From Mycolicibacterium sp. lyk4-40-TYG-92 (GTDB lineage Bacteria > Actinomycetota > Actinomycetes > Mycobacteriales > Mycobacteriaceae), in contig NZ_JARVRX010000014.1 in the NCBI RefSeq assembly GCF_030209435.1, positions 124,001 to 188,000 of the forward strand: a DNA stretch of 64,000 nt, in the 5' to 3' direction. This document shows positions 17,004-24,840 of the stretch, one piece after another. Position 1 is the first letter of the stretch; each line of letters begins with the position of its first letter. The position numbers and the translations under genes are program-made. The notes beneath the pieces were generated by a model, which saw only the letters and a program-made list of their open reading frames with translations, did not search any database and was not told where the DNA came from.

Positions 17004-17065
17004 GTGGTACCAAATGAGACGACCCTCACTCCGTGGTACTAAATTCGTGTATGGACAGATGTCCA
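17004..17065. promoter_or_regulatory. Direct repeats and palindrome upstream of fadD
   Basis: GTGGTACCAAAT (17004-17015) and GTGGTACTAAAT (17033-17044) are repeats 29 bp apart, and TGGACA-ga-TGTCCA (17052-17065) is a perfect palindrome just before the ribosome-binding site. Together they suggest a regulated promoter for the acyl-CoA synthetase gene. The rest of 16832-17093 shows nothing else. Confidence 0.45.
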
Positions 17066-17093
17066 GTTGCTATCCCCCAGCCTTAGGAGAAAC

Positions 17094-18740
17094 GTGCTGT
17101 TCACGGTTTCCGACGTCACCGACGCCGTCGCTGCAGCCATCCCGGACCGGACCCTGATCGTTCAGGGCGATCGCCGCTTCACCTACGCCGAGGTTGTCAG
17201 CCGCGCCAACCGGCTCGCCGCCTACCTGCATGCACAGGGCCTGGGCGTGCACACCGAGCGCGATCAGCTGGCGGGCCACGAGGTCGGTCAGGACCTGGTG
17301 GGCATCTACGCGTACAACGGCCCCGAGTTCGTCGAGTCGCTGCTCGGCGCGTTCCGGGCCCGGGTGGCGCCGTTCAACGTCAACTACCGGTACGTCAAGG
17401 CCGAGCTGCAGTACCTGCTGAACGACGCGGGTGCCTCCGCCCTCATCTACCACGCCGCGTTCGCGCCGACGCTGGCTGAAGTCCTGCCGGACCTGCCGAA
17501 CCTCAAGGTGCTGATCCAGATCGCCGACAGCTCGGGCAACGAGCTGCTGCCCGGCGCCGTCGACTACGAGACCATCGTCAACACCGACGTCCCTCCACCT
17601 CCGGTGACGCCGTCGCCCGACGACCTCTACGTGCTGTACACCGGCGGTACCACCGGTATGCCCAAGGGCGTGCTGTGGCGCCAGCACGACATCTTCATGG
17701 CCTCGTTCGGCGGCCGCAACGCGATGACGGGCGAGCCGGCGCAGTCGGCCCAGGAGATCGTCGACCGGGCATCGGCCGCGGGCGAGATGCGGATGATGAT
17801 CCTGCCGCCGCTGATGCACGGCGCCGCGCAGTGGGGTGTGATGACCGGCATCAACAACGGTCAGACCATCGTGTTCGCCGAGGACGTCGAGGCCTTCAAC
17901 GCCAAAGAGATCGTCGAGACCATCGCCCGCGAGAAGATCGCCATCGCAACGGTCGTCGGTGACGCCATGGCGCGGCCGCTGGTCACCGCCATCGAAGAAG
18001 CCATATCCGACGGCAGCCACGACCCGACGTCGCTCGTCGTGGTCGCCAACGGCGGAGCACTGTTCACACCGGCCGTGAAGGGCCGCCTGGTGGCCGCGCT
18101 GCCCAACGCGATGGTGATCGACGGCGTCGGTTCGTCGGAGACCGGCGCTCAGATGTCGCACGTGTCGACCAAGGCCAACGTCTCCAGCGGCACGTTCACC
18201 GCCGGTCCGGCCACCCGCATCGTCTCGGAGGACTTCTCCGCGCTCCTGGCGCCCGGTCACGAGGGCAACGGCTGGCTGGCCCAGGAGGGCTACGTGCCGC
18301 TCGGCTACAAGGGCGACGCCGCCAAGACGGCCAAGACGTTCCCGGTGATCGACGGCGTCCGGTACGCGGTGCCGGGTGACCGCGCCCGCCTGCTTGAGGG
18401 TGGCACCGTCGAGCTGCTCGGCCGCGACTCGGTGACCATCAACTCCGGCGGCGAGAAGATCTTCGCCGAGGAGGTCGAGTCCGCCATCGCCTCGCACCCG
18501 GCCGTGGTCGACGTCGTCGTCGCGGGACGGCCCAGCGAGCGGTGGGGCAACGAGGTCGTGGCCGTGGTGGCGGTGGCGGATGGCGCCGAGGTCGACGCCG
18601 CCGAACTGATCGAACACGCCTCGGAATCCATCGCGCGCTACAAGCTGCCCAAGGCCATCGTGTTCCGGCCGACCATCGTCCGCAGCCCCGCAGGCAAGGC
18701 CGACTACCGCTGGGCCAAGGAGCAGGCGCTGCAGAACTGA
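17094..18740 (+). CDS. Acyl-CoA synthetase (FadD19-like)
   Basis: A 548-residue ANL-superfamily fatty acid or sterol-side-chain acyl-CoA ligase. The P-loop is VLYTGGTTGMPKGVLW (about 178-193), the A5 region GVGSSETGAQMS, the hinge/A8 region INSGGEKIFAEEVE, and the C-terminal lysine motif SPAGKADYRWAKEQ. The end is very like FadD19/FadD17-type enzymes of M. tuberculosis, which are also about this length. GTG 17094 is chosen because AGGAGA lies 3-9 nt upstream; the frame is open from 17067. It forms an acyl-AMP then the CoA thioester in the cytosol. It is monocistronic, behind an apparently regulated promoter. The chain preferred is unknown. Confidence 0.88.
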   Translation: MLFTVSDVTDAVAAAIPDRTLIVQGDRRFTYAEVVSRANRLAAYLHAQGLGVHTERDQLAGHEVGQDLVGIYAYNGPEFVESLLGAFRARVAPFNVNYRYVKAELQYLLNDAGASALIYHAAFAPTLAEVLPDLPNLKVLIQIADSSGNELLPGAVDYETIVNTDVPPPPVTPSPDDLYVLYTGGTTGMPKGVLWRQHDIFMASFGGRNAMTGEPAQSAQEIVDRASAAGEMRMMILPPLMHGAAQWGVMTGINNGQTIVFAEDVEAFNAKEIVETIAREKIAIATVVGDAMARPLVTAIEEAISDGSHDPTSLVVVANGGALFTPAVKGRLVAALPNAMVIDGVGSSETGAQMSHVSTKANVSSGTFTAGPATRIVSEDFSALLAPGHEGNGWLAQEGYVPLGYKGDAAKTAKTFPVIDGVRYAVPGDRARLLEGGTVELLGRDSVTINSGGEKIFAEEVESAIASHPAVVDVVVAGRPSERWGNEVVAVVAVADGAEVDAAELIEHASESIARYKLPKAIVFRPTIVRSPAGKADYRWAKEQALQN

Positions 18741-18762
18741 GTCCTGCCGCGCGCGAACGGAC

Positions 18763-19131
18763 TCAGCCCGCGGCCCACTCCTTGGCGCGGTCCAGTTCGT
18801 CGAGGCCGAAGATCTGCAGTTCACCGGGGATCATCCAGGCCACGGTGTGCAGGGTGTGCGCCACCCACGGCTTGTCGGATACCACCGCGATGCGCTTGAA
18901 CGCCGAGTGGTGTTTGAACAGCGCACCGAATCCGACCTTCAGATCCTCGACCAGCCCGCCCGGCCCGAAGCCCTCGTAGTCGGAGGCGATCACCTCGACG
19001 ATCCGGATTTCCCCGCCGACGACGAGATCGTCCATGGTGGGCTCGAATTCACGGATGTCGTCACCGCTCACCCGGCCGGATACCCGAATGCCGGTCACGC
19101 CGTCGGGCATGTCTGACAGCACTTCGATCAT
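18763..19131 (-). CDS. SpoIIAA-like (STAS-fold) protein
   Basis: A 122-residue protein of the SpoIIAA-like/DUF3478 group: a STAS-like alpha/beta fold with VTGIRVSGRVSGDDIREF near the start and FKRIAVVSDKPWVAH in the middle. These proteins are small and cytosolic; some relate to lipid or CRAL-TRIO-like binding rather than sigma control. There is no phosphorylatable serine motif of true anti-anti-sigma factors that I can recognise. TAGGGT (19138-19143, minus) ends 6 nt before the ATG, so the transcript should be leaderless. It is convergent with fadD. Confidence 0.7.
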   Translation of the reverse strand: MIEVLSDMPDGVTGIRVSGRVSGDDIREFEPTMDDLVVGGEIRIVEVIASDYEGFGPGGLVEDLKVGFGALFKHHSAFKRIAVVSDKPWVAHTLHTVAWMIPGELQIFGLDELDRAKEWAAG

Positions 19132-19163
19132 GCCGCCACCCTACGTCCGGGCGCGACAAGTGA

Positions 19164-20021
19164 TCACGCCCCGAATCGGGCCAACGGATCGGCGGTCGCC
19201 TCGATCTTGGCGACGAGCCCGTCGCGGATCGTCAGGACCACCACCGCGAAAAGCTGCCGGTCGGCGAATGCCAGCAGGACGGGTTGGCCGAGCGGGCCGG
19301 CAACCACGGTGGTGCCCGGGCCGAGATACAGCATGAGGTTCTCGGCGACCCGCTGCGGGCCGTGGTTGACGATCGGCGGAATCGGCGGGTCACTGAGTAC
19401 CGTGCCGACGCCCCAAACCGTCGGGTCCAGCACGGCGGCCAGCGCCTGCACGTCACCGCCGGCGCAGGCGGTGATGAACTTCTCTGTGACGAGTTGATGT
19501 TCGCTCGCCTCGACCTCGTCGGCGCGCAAGTCGGTACCCGCCACCTTCGCCCGGGCCCGACGCGCCAGTTGCCGGCACGTGCCGACCGGCCGGCCGACGG
19601 TCTCCGCGATCGACTCGAACGGGACACCGAACACGTCGTGCAGGATGAACGCCACGCGCTCACCGGGGCTCAACTGCCGCAGCACCCGCAGCAGGGCACT
19701 CGACACCTCGTCGTCGAGGGTGACGCGGTCGGCGGGGTCCGGCTCATTCGAGGCCAGTGGCGGCATCTCGTCCTGCCCGGTCGGTTGTTCCCGCCGGGCC
19801 CGCGCCGACCGCACCAGGTCCAGGCACAGCCGGCCGGCGACGGTCGTCAGCCATGCGCGGACGTCCTCGATCTCGCCGGGCTCGGTGCGAGACAGCCGTA
19901 GAAACGCTTCCTGCGCAACGTCTTCGGCGTCGCCGACGTCACCGAGCATCTGGTACGCGAGATTGACCAGATACGGATGGTGGTGGCGCCAGGCCGCGGT
20001 GAACTCAGTGGTTTCTGTCAT
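19164..20021 (-). CDS. ECF sigma factor with SnoaL-like C-terminus (SigI/SigJ type)
   Basis: A 285-residue ECF sigma factor. Region 2 spans about residues 10-75 (LVNLAYQMLGDVGDAEDVAQEAFLR), region 4 about 110-160 (SPGERVAFILHDVFGVPFESIA, then GTCRQLARRAR), and the extra C-terminal domain of about 110 residues is SnoaL-like, which in this class can regulate the sigma factor without an anti-sigma protein. The WLPEP linker motif of classical ECF41 proteins is missing, so it is nearer M. tuberculosis SigI (290 residues). It is divergent from an oxidoreductase gene, and both have matching promoters, pointing to autoregulation. The ATG follows its -10 by 6 nt. Confidence 0.87.
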   Translation of the reverse strand: MTETTEFTAAWRHHHPYLVNLAYQMLGDVGDAEDVAQEAFLRLSRTEPGEIEDVRAWLTTVAGRLCLDLVRSARARREQPTGQDEMPPLASNEPDPADRVTLDDEVSSALLRVLRQLSPGERVAFILHDVFGVPFESIAETVGRPVGTCRQLARRARAKVAGTDLRADEVEASEHQLVTEKFITACAGGDVQALAAVLDPTVWGVGTVLSDPPIPPIVNHGPQRVAENLMLYLGPGTTVVAGPLGQPVLLAFADRQLFAVVVLTIRDGLVAKIEATADPLARFGA

Positions 20022-20027
20022 CAGTTG

Positions 20028-20055
20028 AAGACGATCCAGGGTGGTGAAAAGTTAC
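20028..20055 (-). promoter_or_regulatory. ECF-type promoter of the sigma gene
   Basis: On the minus strand GTAACT (20055-20050), a 16-nt spacer, CGTCTT (20033-20028), then 6 nt to the sigma gene ATG. The layout is that of a bipartite ECF promoter giving a leaderless mRNA. Confidence 0.6.
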
Positions 20056-20078
20056 CGCACCGCGTCATCCTTCGGGTC

Positions 20079-20106
20079 GTAACTTTCCCGACGGATACTC
20101 CGTCCT
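20079..20106 (+). promoter_or_regulatory. ECF-type promoter of the oxidoreductase operon
   Basis: GTAACT (20079-20084), a 16-nt spacer, CGTCCT (20101-20106), then 6 nt to the ATG at 20113. It is the mirror image of the promoter of the sigma gene, with one base different in the -10. Confidence 0.6.
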
Positions 20107-20112
20107 TGGTTC

Positions 20113-20964
20113 ATGACAATTCTCATCACCGGGGCCACCGGCAACGTCGGCCGCCCACTCGTCGAACAGTTGCACGCCGCCGGCGTGAAAGTCCGTGCCG
20201 TCACCCGCAATCCGTCCCCACATTTCCCGCCCGGGGTCGAGACCGTCGCATCCGTCCGGGACGGCCTCGCCGGCGCCGGCGCGGTGTTTCTCAACTCCCG
20301 CGCCCTCGGTCCGGAGCTGACGTGGACGGTCGAGGCCGCCAAAGCCTCCGGAGCCAAATTGGTCGCGCTGTCCGCGATCAACGTCGACGAAGACTTCACC
20401 CGGCAGCCGTCGCGCCTGCGCGGCGACCGCAACCAGGAGGTCGAACAATTGGCTGTCGGCTCGGGACTGCCGTGGGTGAGTCTGCGGCCGGCGCTGTTCG
20501 CGACGAATTTCATCGGCATGTGGGCCGGGCAGCTGCAGGCCGGCGATGTCGTCGCCGGGCCCTACGCGTCCGCGTCCAGCGCCCCGATCGTCGAGGCCGA
20601 CATCGCGGCCGTCGCCGCGCACGCCCTGCGCACCGACGACCTGAACGGTCGCAAGATTCCGCTGACGGGGCCGCAGTCGCTCACCAACGCCGAGTTGCTC
20701 GCCATCGTCGGCGAGGTACTGGGCCGCGCTCTGCACTACCGGGAAATTCCGGTGGAGCAGGTCCGAGAGCGGTTCGTCGCCATCGGCTTTCCCGCCGAGT
20801 TCGGCACCGCCTATACCGCGCTGCTGGCCGAAACCGTCGATACCCCGGCTCCGGTTACCGACGAGGTCGAGCGCATCCTCGGCCGCCCCGCGACGACGTT
20901 CGCCGAATGGGTGGGTCAGCACCGCGGCGCCTTCTCACGCACAGTGGAGACCAGCCATGTCTGA
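20113..20964 (+). CDS. NmrA/atypical SDR family NAD(P)-binding oxidoreductase
   Basis: A 283-residue atypical SDR. The N-terminal motif is ILITGATGNVGRPLVEQL (3-20), giving GxxGxxG, and there is no Tyr-Lys catalytic pair. The middle WVSLRPALFATNF and GPQSLTNAELLAIVGEVLG are typical of NmrA/SDR_a5 proteins, which include quinone oxidoreductases such as QOR2 and redox sensors. Oxidoreductases of this kind often neighbour ECF41-type sigma genes and are their targets; the divergent promoter supports that. The next gene starts 8 nt before its stop, so the two form an operon. Confidence 0.85.
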   Translation: MTILITGATGNVGRPLVEQLHAAGVKVRAVTRNPSPHFPPGVETVASVRDGLAGAGAVFLNSRALGPELTWTVEAAKASGAKLVALSAINVDEDFTRQPSRLRGDRNQEVEQLAVGSGLPWVSLRPALFATNFIGMWAGQLQAGDVVAGPYASASSAPIVEADIAAVAAHALRTDDLNGRKIPLTGPQSLTNAELLAIVGEVLGRALHYREIPVEQVRERFVAIGFPAEFGTAYTALLAETVDTPAPVTDEVERILGRPATTFAEWVGQHRGAFSRTVETSHV

Positions 20965-21415
20965 GCCGCGCACCCCGAATCCGCGACCCCCGCGCTACCT
21001 CAAGCAGATGAACAAAGTCGTTGTCGCCGTGGGGAAACTCGGCATCCCGGTCGGCCCCGCGATGGTGCTGACGGTCCCGGGCCGCAAGACCGGCACGCCC
21101 CGCAGCACCCCGATGACGCCTTTTGTCGTGCACGGCGAGATGTACGCCGTGGCGGGCTATCCGGGCGCGCACTGGGCTCTCAACGCCCGTGCGGCCGGCA
21201 CCGGCACGTTGACGCGGGGCCGTAAGTCCCGGCCCGTGAAGATCACCGAGCTGACGGTCGATGAAGCACGGCCGGTGCTGCGTGAGTTTCCGGTGCAGGT
21301 GCCGGTCGGCGTGAAATTCGCCAAGAGCTCCGGCATGGTCACCGAGGGCACGCCTGACGAATTCGAGTCGCTGGCAGGCAGACTCGCGGTCTTCCGGTTC
21401 GACCCGCTGGGCTGA
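20957..21415 (+). CDS. Deazaflavin (F420)-dependent nitroreductase family protein
   Basis: A 152-residue protein of the Ddn/F420H2-dependent quinone reductase family. The features are VLTVPGRKTGTPRSTPMTPF (40-59 region), the cofactor-contacting YAVAGYPGAHWALNARA, and the short beta-barrel with LTRGRKSRPVKI. Family members reduce quinones or nitroimidazoles with F420H2 and often associate with the membrane through the N-terminal helix. It overlaps the upstream oxidoreductase gene by 8 nt and would be transcribed from the ECF-type promoter, so a redox-stress role is likely (inference). Confidence 0.87.
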   Translation: MSEPRTPNPRPPRYLKQMNKVVVAVGKLGIPVGPAMVLTVPGRKTGTPRSTPMTPFVVHGEMYAVAGYPGAHWALNARAAGTGTLTRGRKSRPVKITELTVDEARPVLREFPVQVPVGVKFAKSSGMVTEGTPDEFESLAGRLAVFRFDPLG

Positions 21416-21454
21416 TCCGGACACCCGCGCGCGAACACGCAACCCGCGAGGCCC

Positions 21455-22798
21455 TCAGCGGTACGCGCTGCCCTGCTCCTGGTCGAGGTAGGTGTCGGAC
21501 TTGTTCTTCAGGAAGAACAGATACACCAGCAGCGAGGCCCCGATGCAGACGGTGACGTAGAGGATGAACAGCGGCACGTCGCCTCGGGCCTTGAGGGCCT
21601 GGTAGATCAGGGGCGCCGTGCCGCCGAAGATCGAATTGGCCAGCGCATAGCCGACGCCGACGCCCAGCGCCCGCACGTGGGCTGGGAACAGTTCGGACTT
21701 CACCAGCGCGTTGATCGACGTGTATCCGGTGAGGATGACGTACGCGGCGGCCACCAGCAGAAACGACATGATCGGCGAGTGCGTCTGTGGCAGGTAGGTG
21801 ATCAGGACGTACGTGTAGACCAGCCCGCCGAATCCGAACCACAGAAGCAGAGGTTTGCGGCCTACCCGGTCGCTGATCATGCCGCCGACCGGCTGGATCA
21901 GCATCAAGAAGATCAGCCCGAGCAGGTTGATCCAGGTGGCGGTCATGGGTTGGTTCTTGTACGTCGCCTTGACGATCGCCGGCGCGTTGACGCTGTACGT
22001 ATAGAACGCGACGGTACCGCCGAGCGTGATCAGGAAGCACAGCAGCAATGGCTTCCAGTAACGCGTGAACAGTTCACGAATCGAACCGGCGTTCGGATCC
22101 TTGCCCTCCTGGACCGCCTTGAGCGTCTCCTCGGAGAGCGACTCGTCCATGCTGCGCCGCAGCCAGAACACCACGACCGCCGCGACACCGCCGACCGCAA
22201 AGCCTATGCGCCAACCGAATTCGCTCACCTGCGCGGTGCTCAGTGCCGTGAGGATGATGAGCAAGGTGAATTGGGCGAGCACGTGCCCACCGACCAGTGT
22301 GACGTACTGGAACGAGGAGAAGAACCCGCGGCGTTCCCTGGTCGCCGCCTCCGACATATACGTCGCGGAGGTGCCGTACTCGCCGCCGGTGGCGAAGCCC
22401 TGCACCAGCCGGCAGATGATCAGGATGATCGGCGCCGCGGCGCCGATGCTGGCCCGCGACGGAACCAGGGCGATCACCACCGAACAGGCGGCCATCAGCG
22501 AAACACTGACCATCAGTGCCGCACGGCGGCCCCGGCGGTCGGCGAAGCGGCCGAAGAACCACGACCCGATCGGCCGGGTGATGAACGTGACCGCGAAGAT
22601 CGCGTACACGTAGATGGTCGAATTCTGGTCGGCCTTGTCGAAGAACTGGTTCTCGAAGTAGGTCGCAAAGACGGTGTAGACGTAGACGTCGTACCACTCG
22701 ACGAGGTTGCCCGACGACCCCCGGATGGTGTTCCAGATCGCGCGACGGGTCGCTGCGCGGCCCGACGGCGTCGGCGCGTCTTCGGTCGATACGGTCAT
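21455..22798 (-). CDS. MFS transporter, metabolite:H+ symporter (MHS) family
   Basis: A 447-residue, 12-segment major facilitator. The N-terminal GNLVEWYDVYVYTVFATYF and the loop GRFADRRGRRAALM (motif A, about 75-90) are typical of the MHS group (ShiA, KgtP, ProP relatives), which import carboxylates, shikimate or betaines with protons. ATG 22798 is chosen over an upstream ATG because GGAGA lies 4-8 nt before it. It lies 142 nt downstream of the gntR gene and reads in the same direction as a beta-oxidation-like operon, so it may import a substrate for that pathway (inference). Confidence 0.87.
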   Translation of the reverse strand: MTVSTEDAPTPSGRAATRRAIWNTIRGSSGNLVEWYDVYVYTVFATYFENQFFDKADQNSTIYVYAIFAVTFITRPIGSWFFGRFADRRGRRAALMVSVSLMAACSVVIALVPSRASIGAAAPIILIICRLVQGFATGGEYGTSATYMSEAATRERRGFFSSFQYVTLVGGHVLAQFTLLIILTALSTAQVSEFGWRIGFAVGGVAAVVVFWLRRSMDESLSEETLKAVQEGKDPNAGSIRELFTRYWKPLLLCFLITLGGTVAFYTYSVNAPAIVKATYKNQPMTATWINLLGLIFLMLIQPVGGMISDRVGRKPLLLWFGFGGLVYTYVLITYLPQTHSPIMSFLLVAAAYVILTGYTSINALVKSELFPAHVRALGVGVGYALANSIFGGTAPLIYQALKARGDVPLFILYVTVCIGASLLVYLFFLKNKSDTYLDQEQGSAYR

Positions 22799-22940
22799 GC
22801 TGTCTCCAACAGTGGGCAACGAATCGGGTGTGGGCACATCATTGCGGCGAACCGGCGGTAAGGAGTGGGATCGGGCCGCAGCGCCGTTTTCCTTGCACGA
22901 TTCACAGATTCACCCAGACCGTACCCTCGGCGACACCGGC

Positions 22941-23633
22941 TCAGTGGGCTTTACGCTCGCGGATCACCCCGCGTTCGCAGAGGTGCTCGGTCAGCGGTGC
23001 CACACCGACCTCGAAGTGTTCGGCCATCGCCGTGCGGGCCGCGTCGCCGTCGCCGGCCTGCAGCGCGGCGATCACGCGCCGGTGGTCCCGGATCGACAAG
23101 TCCGGCCAGCCCTCGAGCGTCGGGAACACCGCCTCGGGCGCGTAACGGGTTATGCCTGACATGAATTGGGTCAGCTTGGGTGAATCGGCGATGACGTTGA
23201 TCAGCCGGTGGAACTCGTGGTTGAGCTGCACCATGCGGTCGACGTCGGTGTGCTGGTACGCCTGCTCCAGCGCGTCCTGGATGCGGGTGAGCTCGGTGAT
23301 CTGATCGGCCGAGATGTTCTCGGCGGCGCGGGCCGCCAGTTCCCCACCCACGAACGCCTGCACCATGGCCACGTCGGACACGTCGCGAGCGGTCACCTCC
23401 AGCACCATGAAGCCTCGTCGCGGATGTTGCACCAACAGCCCTTCGGCCCGCAGGTTCAGCAGCGCCTCACGGACCGGGGTGACGCTGACGCCCAGCTCGG
23501 TGGCCAGCTGGTCCAGCCTCAGGTACTCCCCCGCCGGGAACGCACCGTTGAAGATGCGGCGACGAACGTACCGCGCCACGTCGTGGGAAAGCTGTGCGGG
23601 CGCGGCGAATTGAGGTTCAGATGCGGTATTCAT
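22941..23633 (-). CDS. GntR family regulator with FCD domain
   Basis: A 230-residue FadR-subfamily GntR regulator. The winged helix lies at about 15-80 (YVRRRIFNGAFPAGEYLRL, then LGVSVTPVREALLNLRAEGL), and the C-terminal FCD domain keeps the metal/ligand histidines in LNHEFHRLI and IRDHRRVIAAL. Ligands are typically short carboxylates. Its start overlaps the end of the upstream fadE gene by 17 nt, so it is last in the operon SDR-thiolase-fadE-gntR and probably regulates it. Palindromes before the SDR gene are candidate targets. Confidence 0.9.
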   Translation of the reverse strand: MNTASEPQFAAPAQLSHDVARYVRRRIFNGAFPAGEYLRLDQLATELGVSVTPVREALLNLRAEGLLVQHPRRGFMVLEVTARDVSDVAMVQAFVGGELAARAAENISADQITELTRIQDALEQAYQHTDVDRMVQLNHEFHRLINVIADSPKLTQFMSGITRYAPEAVFPTLEGWPDLSIRDHRRVIAALQAGDGDAARTAMAEHFEVGVAPLTEHLCERGVIRERKAH

Positions 23634-24810
23634 TGAGCAGGTTCTTGCTGATGATGGTCTTCTGGATTTCGCTGGTGCCCTCGCCGATCAACAGGAACGG
23701 CGCGTCCCGCATCAGACGTTCGATCTCGTATTCCTTCGAGTAACCGTAACCTCCGTGGATCCGGAAGCTCTGCTGGGTGACCTCCGAACAGAACTCACTG
23801 GCAAGATACTTCGCCATCCCGGCCGCGACGTCGTTGCGCTCGCCCGAGTCTTTGAGCCGCGCCGCGTTGACCATCATCAGATGTGCCGCTTCGACTTTGG
23901 TGGCCATCTCGGCGAGCTGGAAGGCGATGGCCTGGTGGTCGGCGATCGGCTTGCCGAACGTCTCCCGCTGCTGGGCGTAGCGCACCGCCAGTTCGAAGGC
24001 GCGGATGCCGACACCGCAGGCCCGCGCCGACACGTTGACGCGGCCGACCTCGATGCCGTCCATCATCTGGAAGAAACCCGCGCCGGGCTTGCCGCCCAGC
24101 ACGTCGCCGGCGCCGGCGCGGTAGCCGTCGAAGATGAGCTCGGTGGTGTCGATGCCCTTGTAGCCCAGCTTGTCGATCTTGCCCGGGATGGTCAGGCCGG
24201 GCTTGACCTCACCGAAGCCGGTCGGCTTCTCGATGAGGAACGCGGTCAGGTTACGGTGCGGCTTGTCCGCGCCCTCATCGGTTTTCACCAGTGCCGCAAC
24301 CAGAGTCGAGCTGCCGCCGTTGGTCAGCCACATCTTCTGTCCGGTGATCAAATAGCCACCGTCTTCGGTCCGCACGCCTCTGGTGCGGATCGCCGCGACG
24401 TCGGAACCCAGCTCCGGCTCGGACATCGAGAACGCGCCGCGTACCTCGCCGGTCGCCATGCGGGGCAGGTAGCGCTGCTTCTGTTCGTCGGTGCCGTGCT
24501 GACGGATCATGTAGGCGACGATGAAGTGGGTGTTGATGACGCCCGAGATGCTCATCCAGCCGCGGGCCAGTTCCTCGACGCACAGCGCGTACGTCAGCAG
24601 GGACTCACCGAGCCCGCCGTACTCCTGCGGGATCATCAGGCCGAACAGGCCCAGGTCTTTCATCTGATCGACGATGGCCTGCGGGTAGGAATCCGAGTGC
24701 TCCAACTCCTGAGCGACCGGAATGATCTCCCTGTCGACGAATTGCCGTACGGTGGCCACGATTTCGCGCTGCACCTCGGTGAGACCGGCGGTCTGGGCCA
24801 ACTTACTCAT
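23617..24810 (-). CDS. Acyl-CoA dehydrogenase (FadE)
   Basis: A 397-residue acyl-CoA dehydrogenase of ordinary length. Signature 1 is GAFSMSEPELGSDVAAIRT (about 126-144), signature 2 near the C-terminus is QQSFRIHGGYGYSKEYEIE, and the last part reads LLIGEGTSEIQKTII; the Glu of EGTSE is the expected catalytic-base position for short/medium-chain types. It would catalyse FAD-dependent alpha,beta-dehydrogenation, passing electrons to ETF. It is in an operon with thiolase and SDR, and is flanked by the GntR regulator. Chain specificity is not predictable. Confidence 0.92.
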   Translation of the reverse strand: MSKLAQTAGLTEVQREIVATVRQFVDREIIPVAQELEHSDSYPQAIVDQMKDLGLFGLMIPQEYGGLGESLLTYALCVEELARGWMSISGVINTHFIVAYMIRQHGTDEQKQRYLPRMATGEVRGAFSMSEPELGSDVAAIRTRGVRTEDGGYLITGQKMWLTNGGSSTLVAALVKTDEGADKPHRNLTAFLIEKPTGFGEVKPGLTIPGKIDKLGYKGIDTTELIFDGYRAGAGDVLGGKPGAGFFQMMDGIEVGRVNVSARACGVGIRAFELAVRYAQQRETFGKPIADHQAIAFQLAEMATKVEAAHLMMVNAARLKDSGERNDVAAGMAKYLASEFCSEVTQQSFRIHGGYGYSKEYEIERLMRDAPFLLIGEGTSEIQKTIISKNLLNEYRI

Positions 24811-24840
24811 GTGCGATCCCGCTTCGCTTCTCGCTGTCCG

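Noticed and set aside
17070..18824. A 584-codon open frame on the minus strand
   Set aside because: It is the antisense of the FadD19-like gene; the plus strand shows all ANL motifs.
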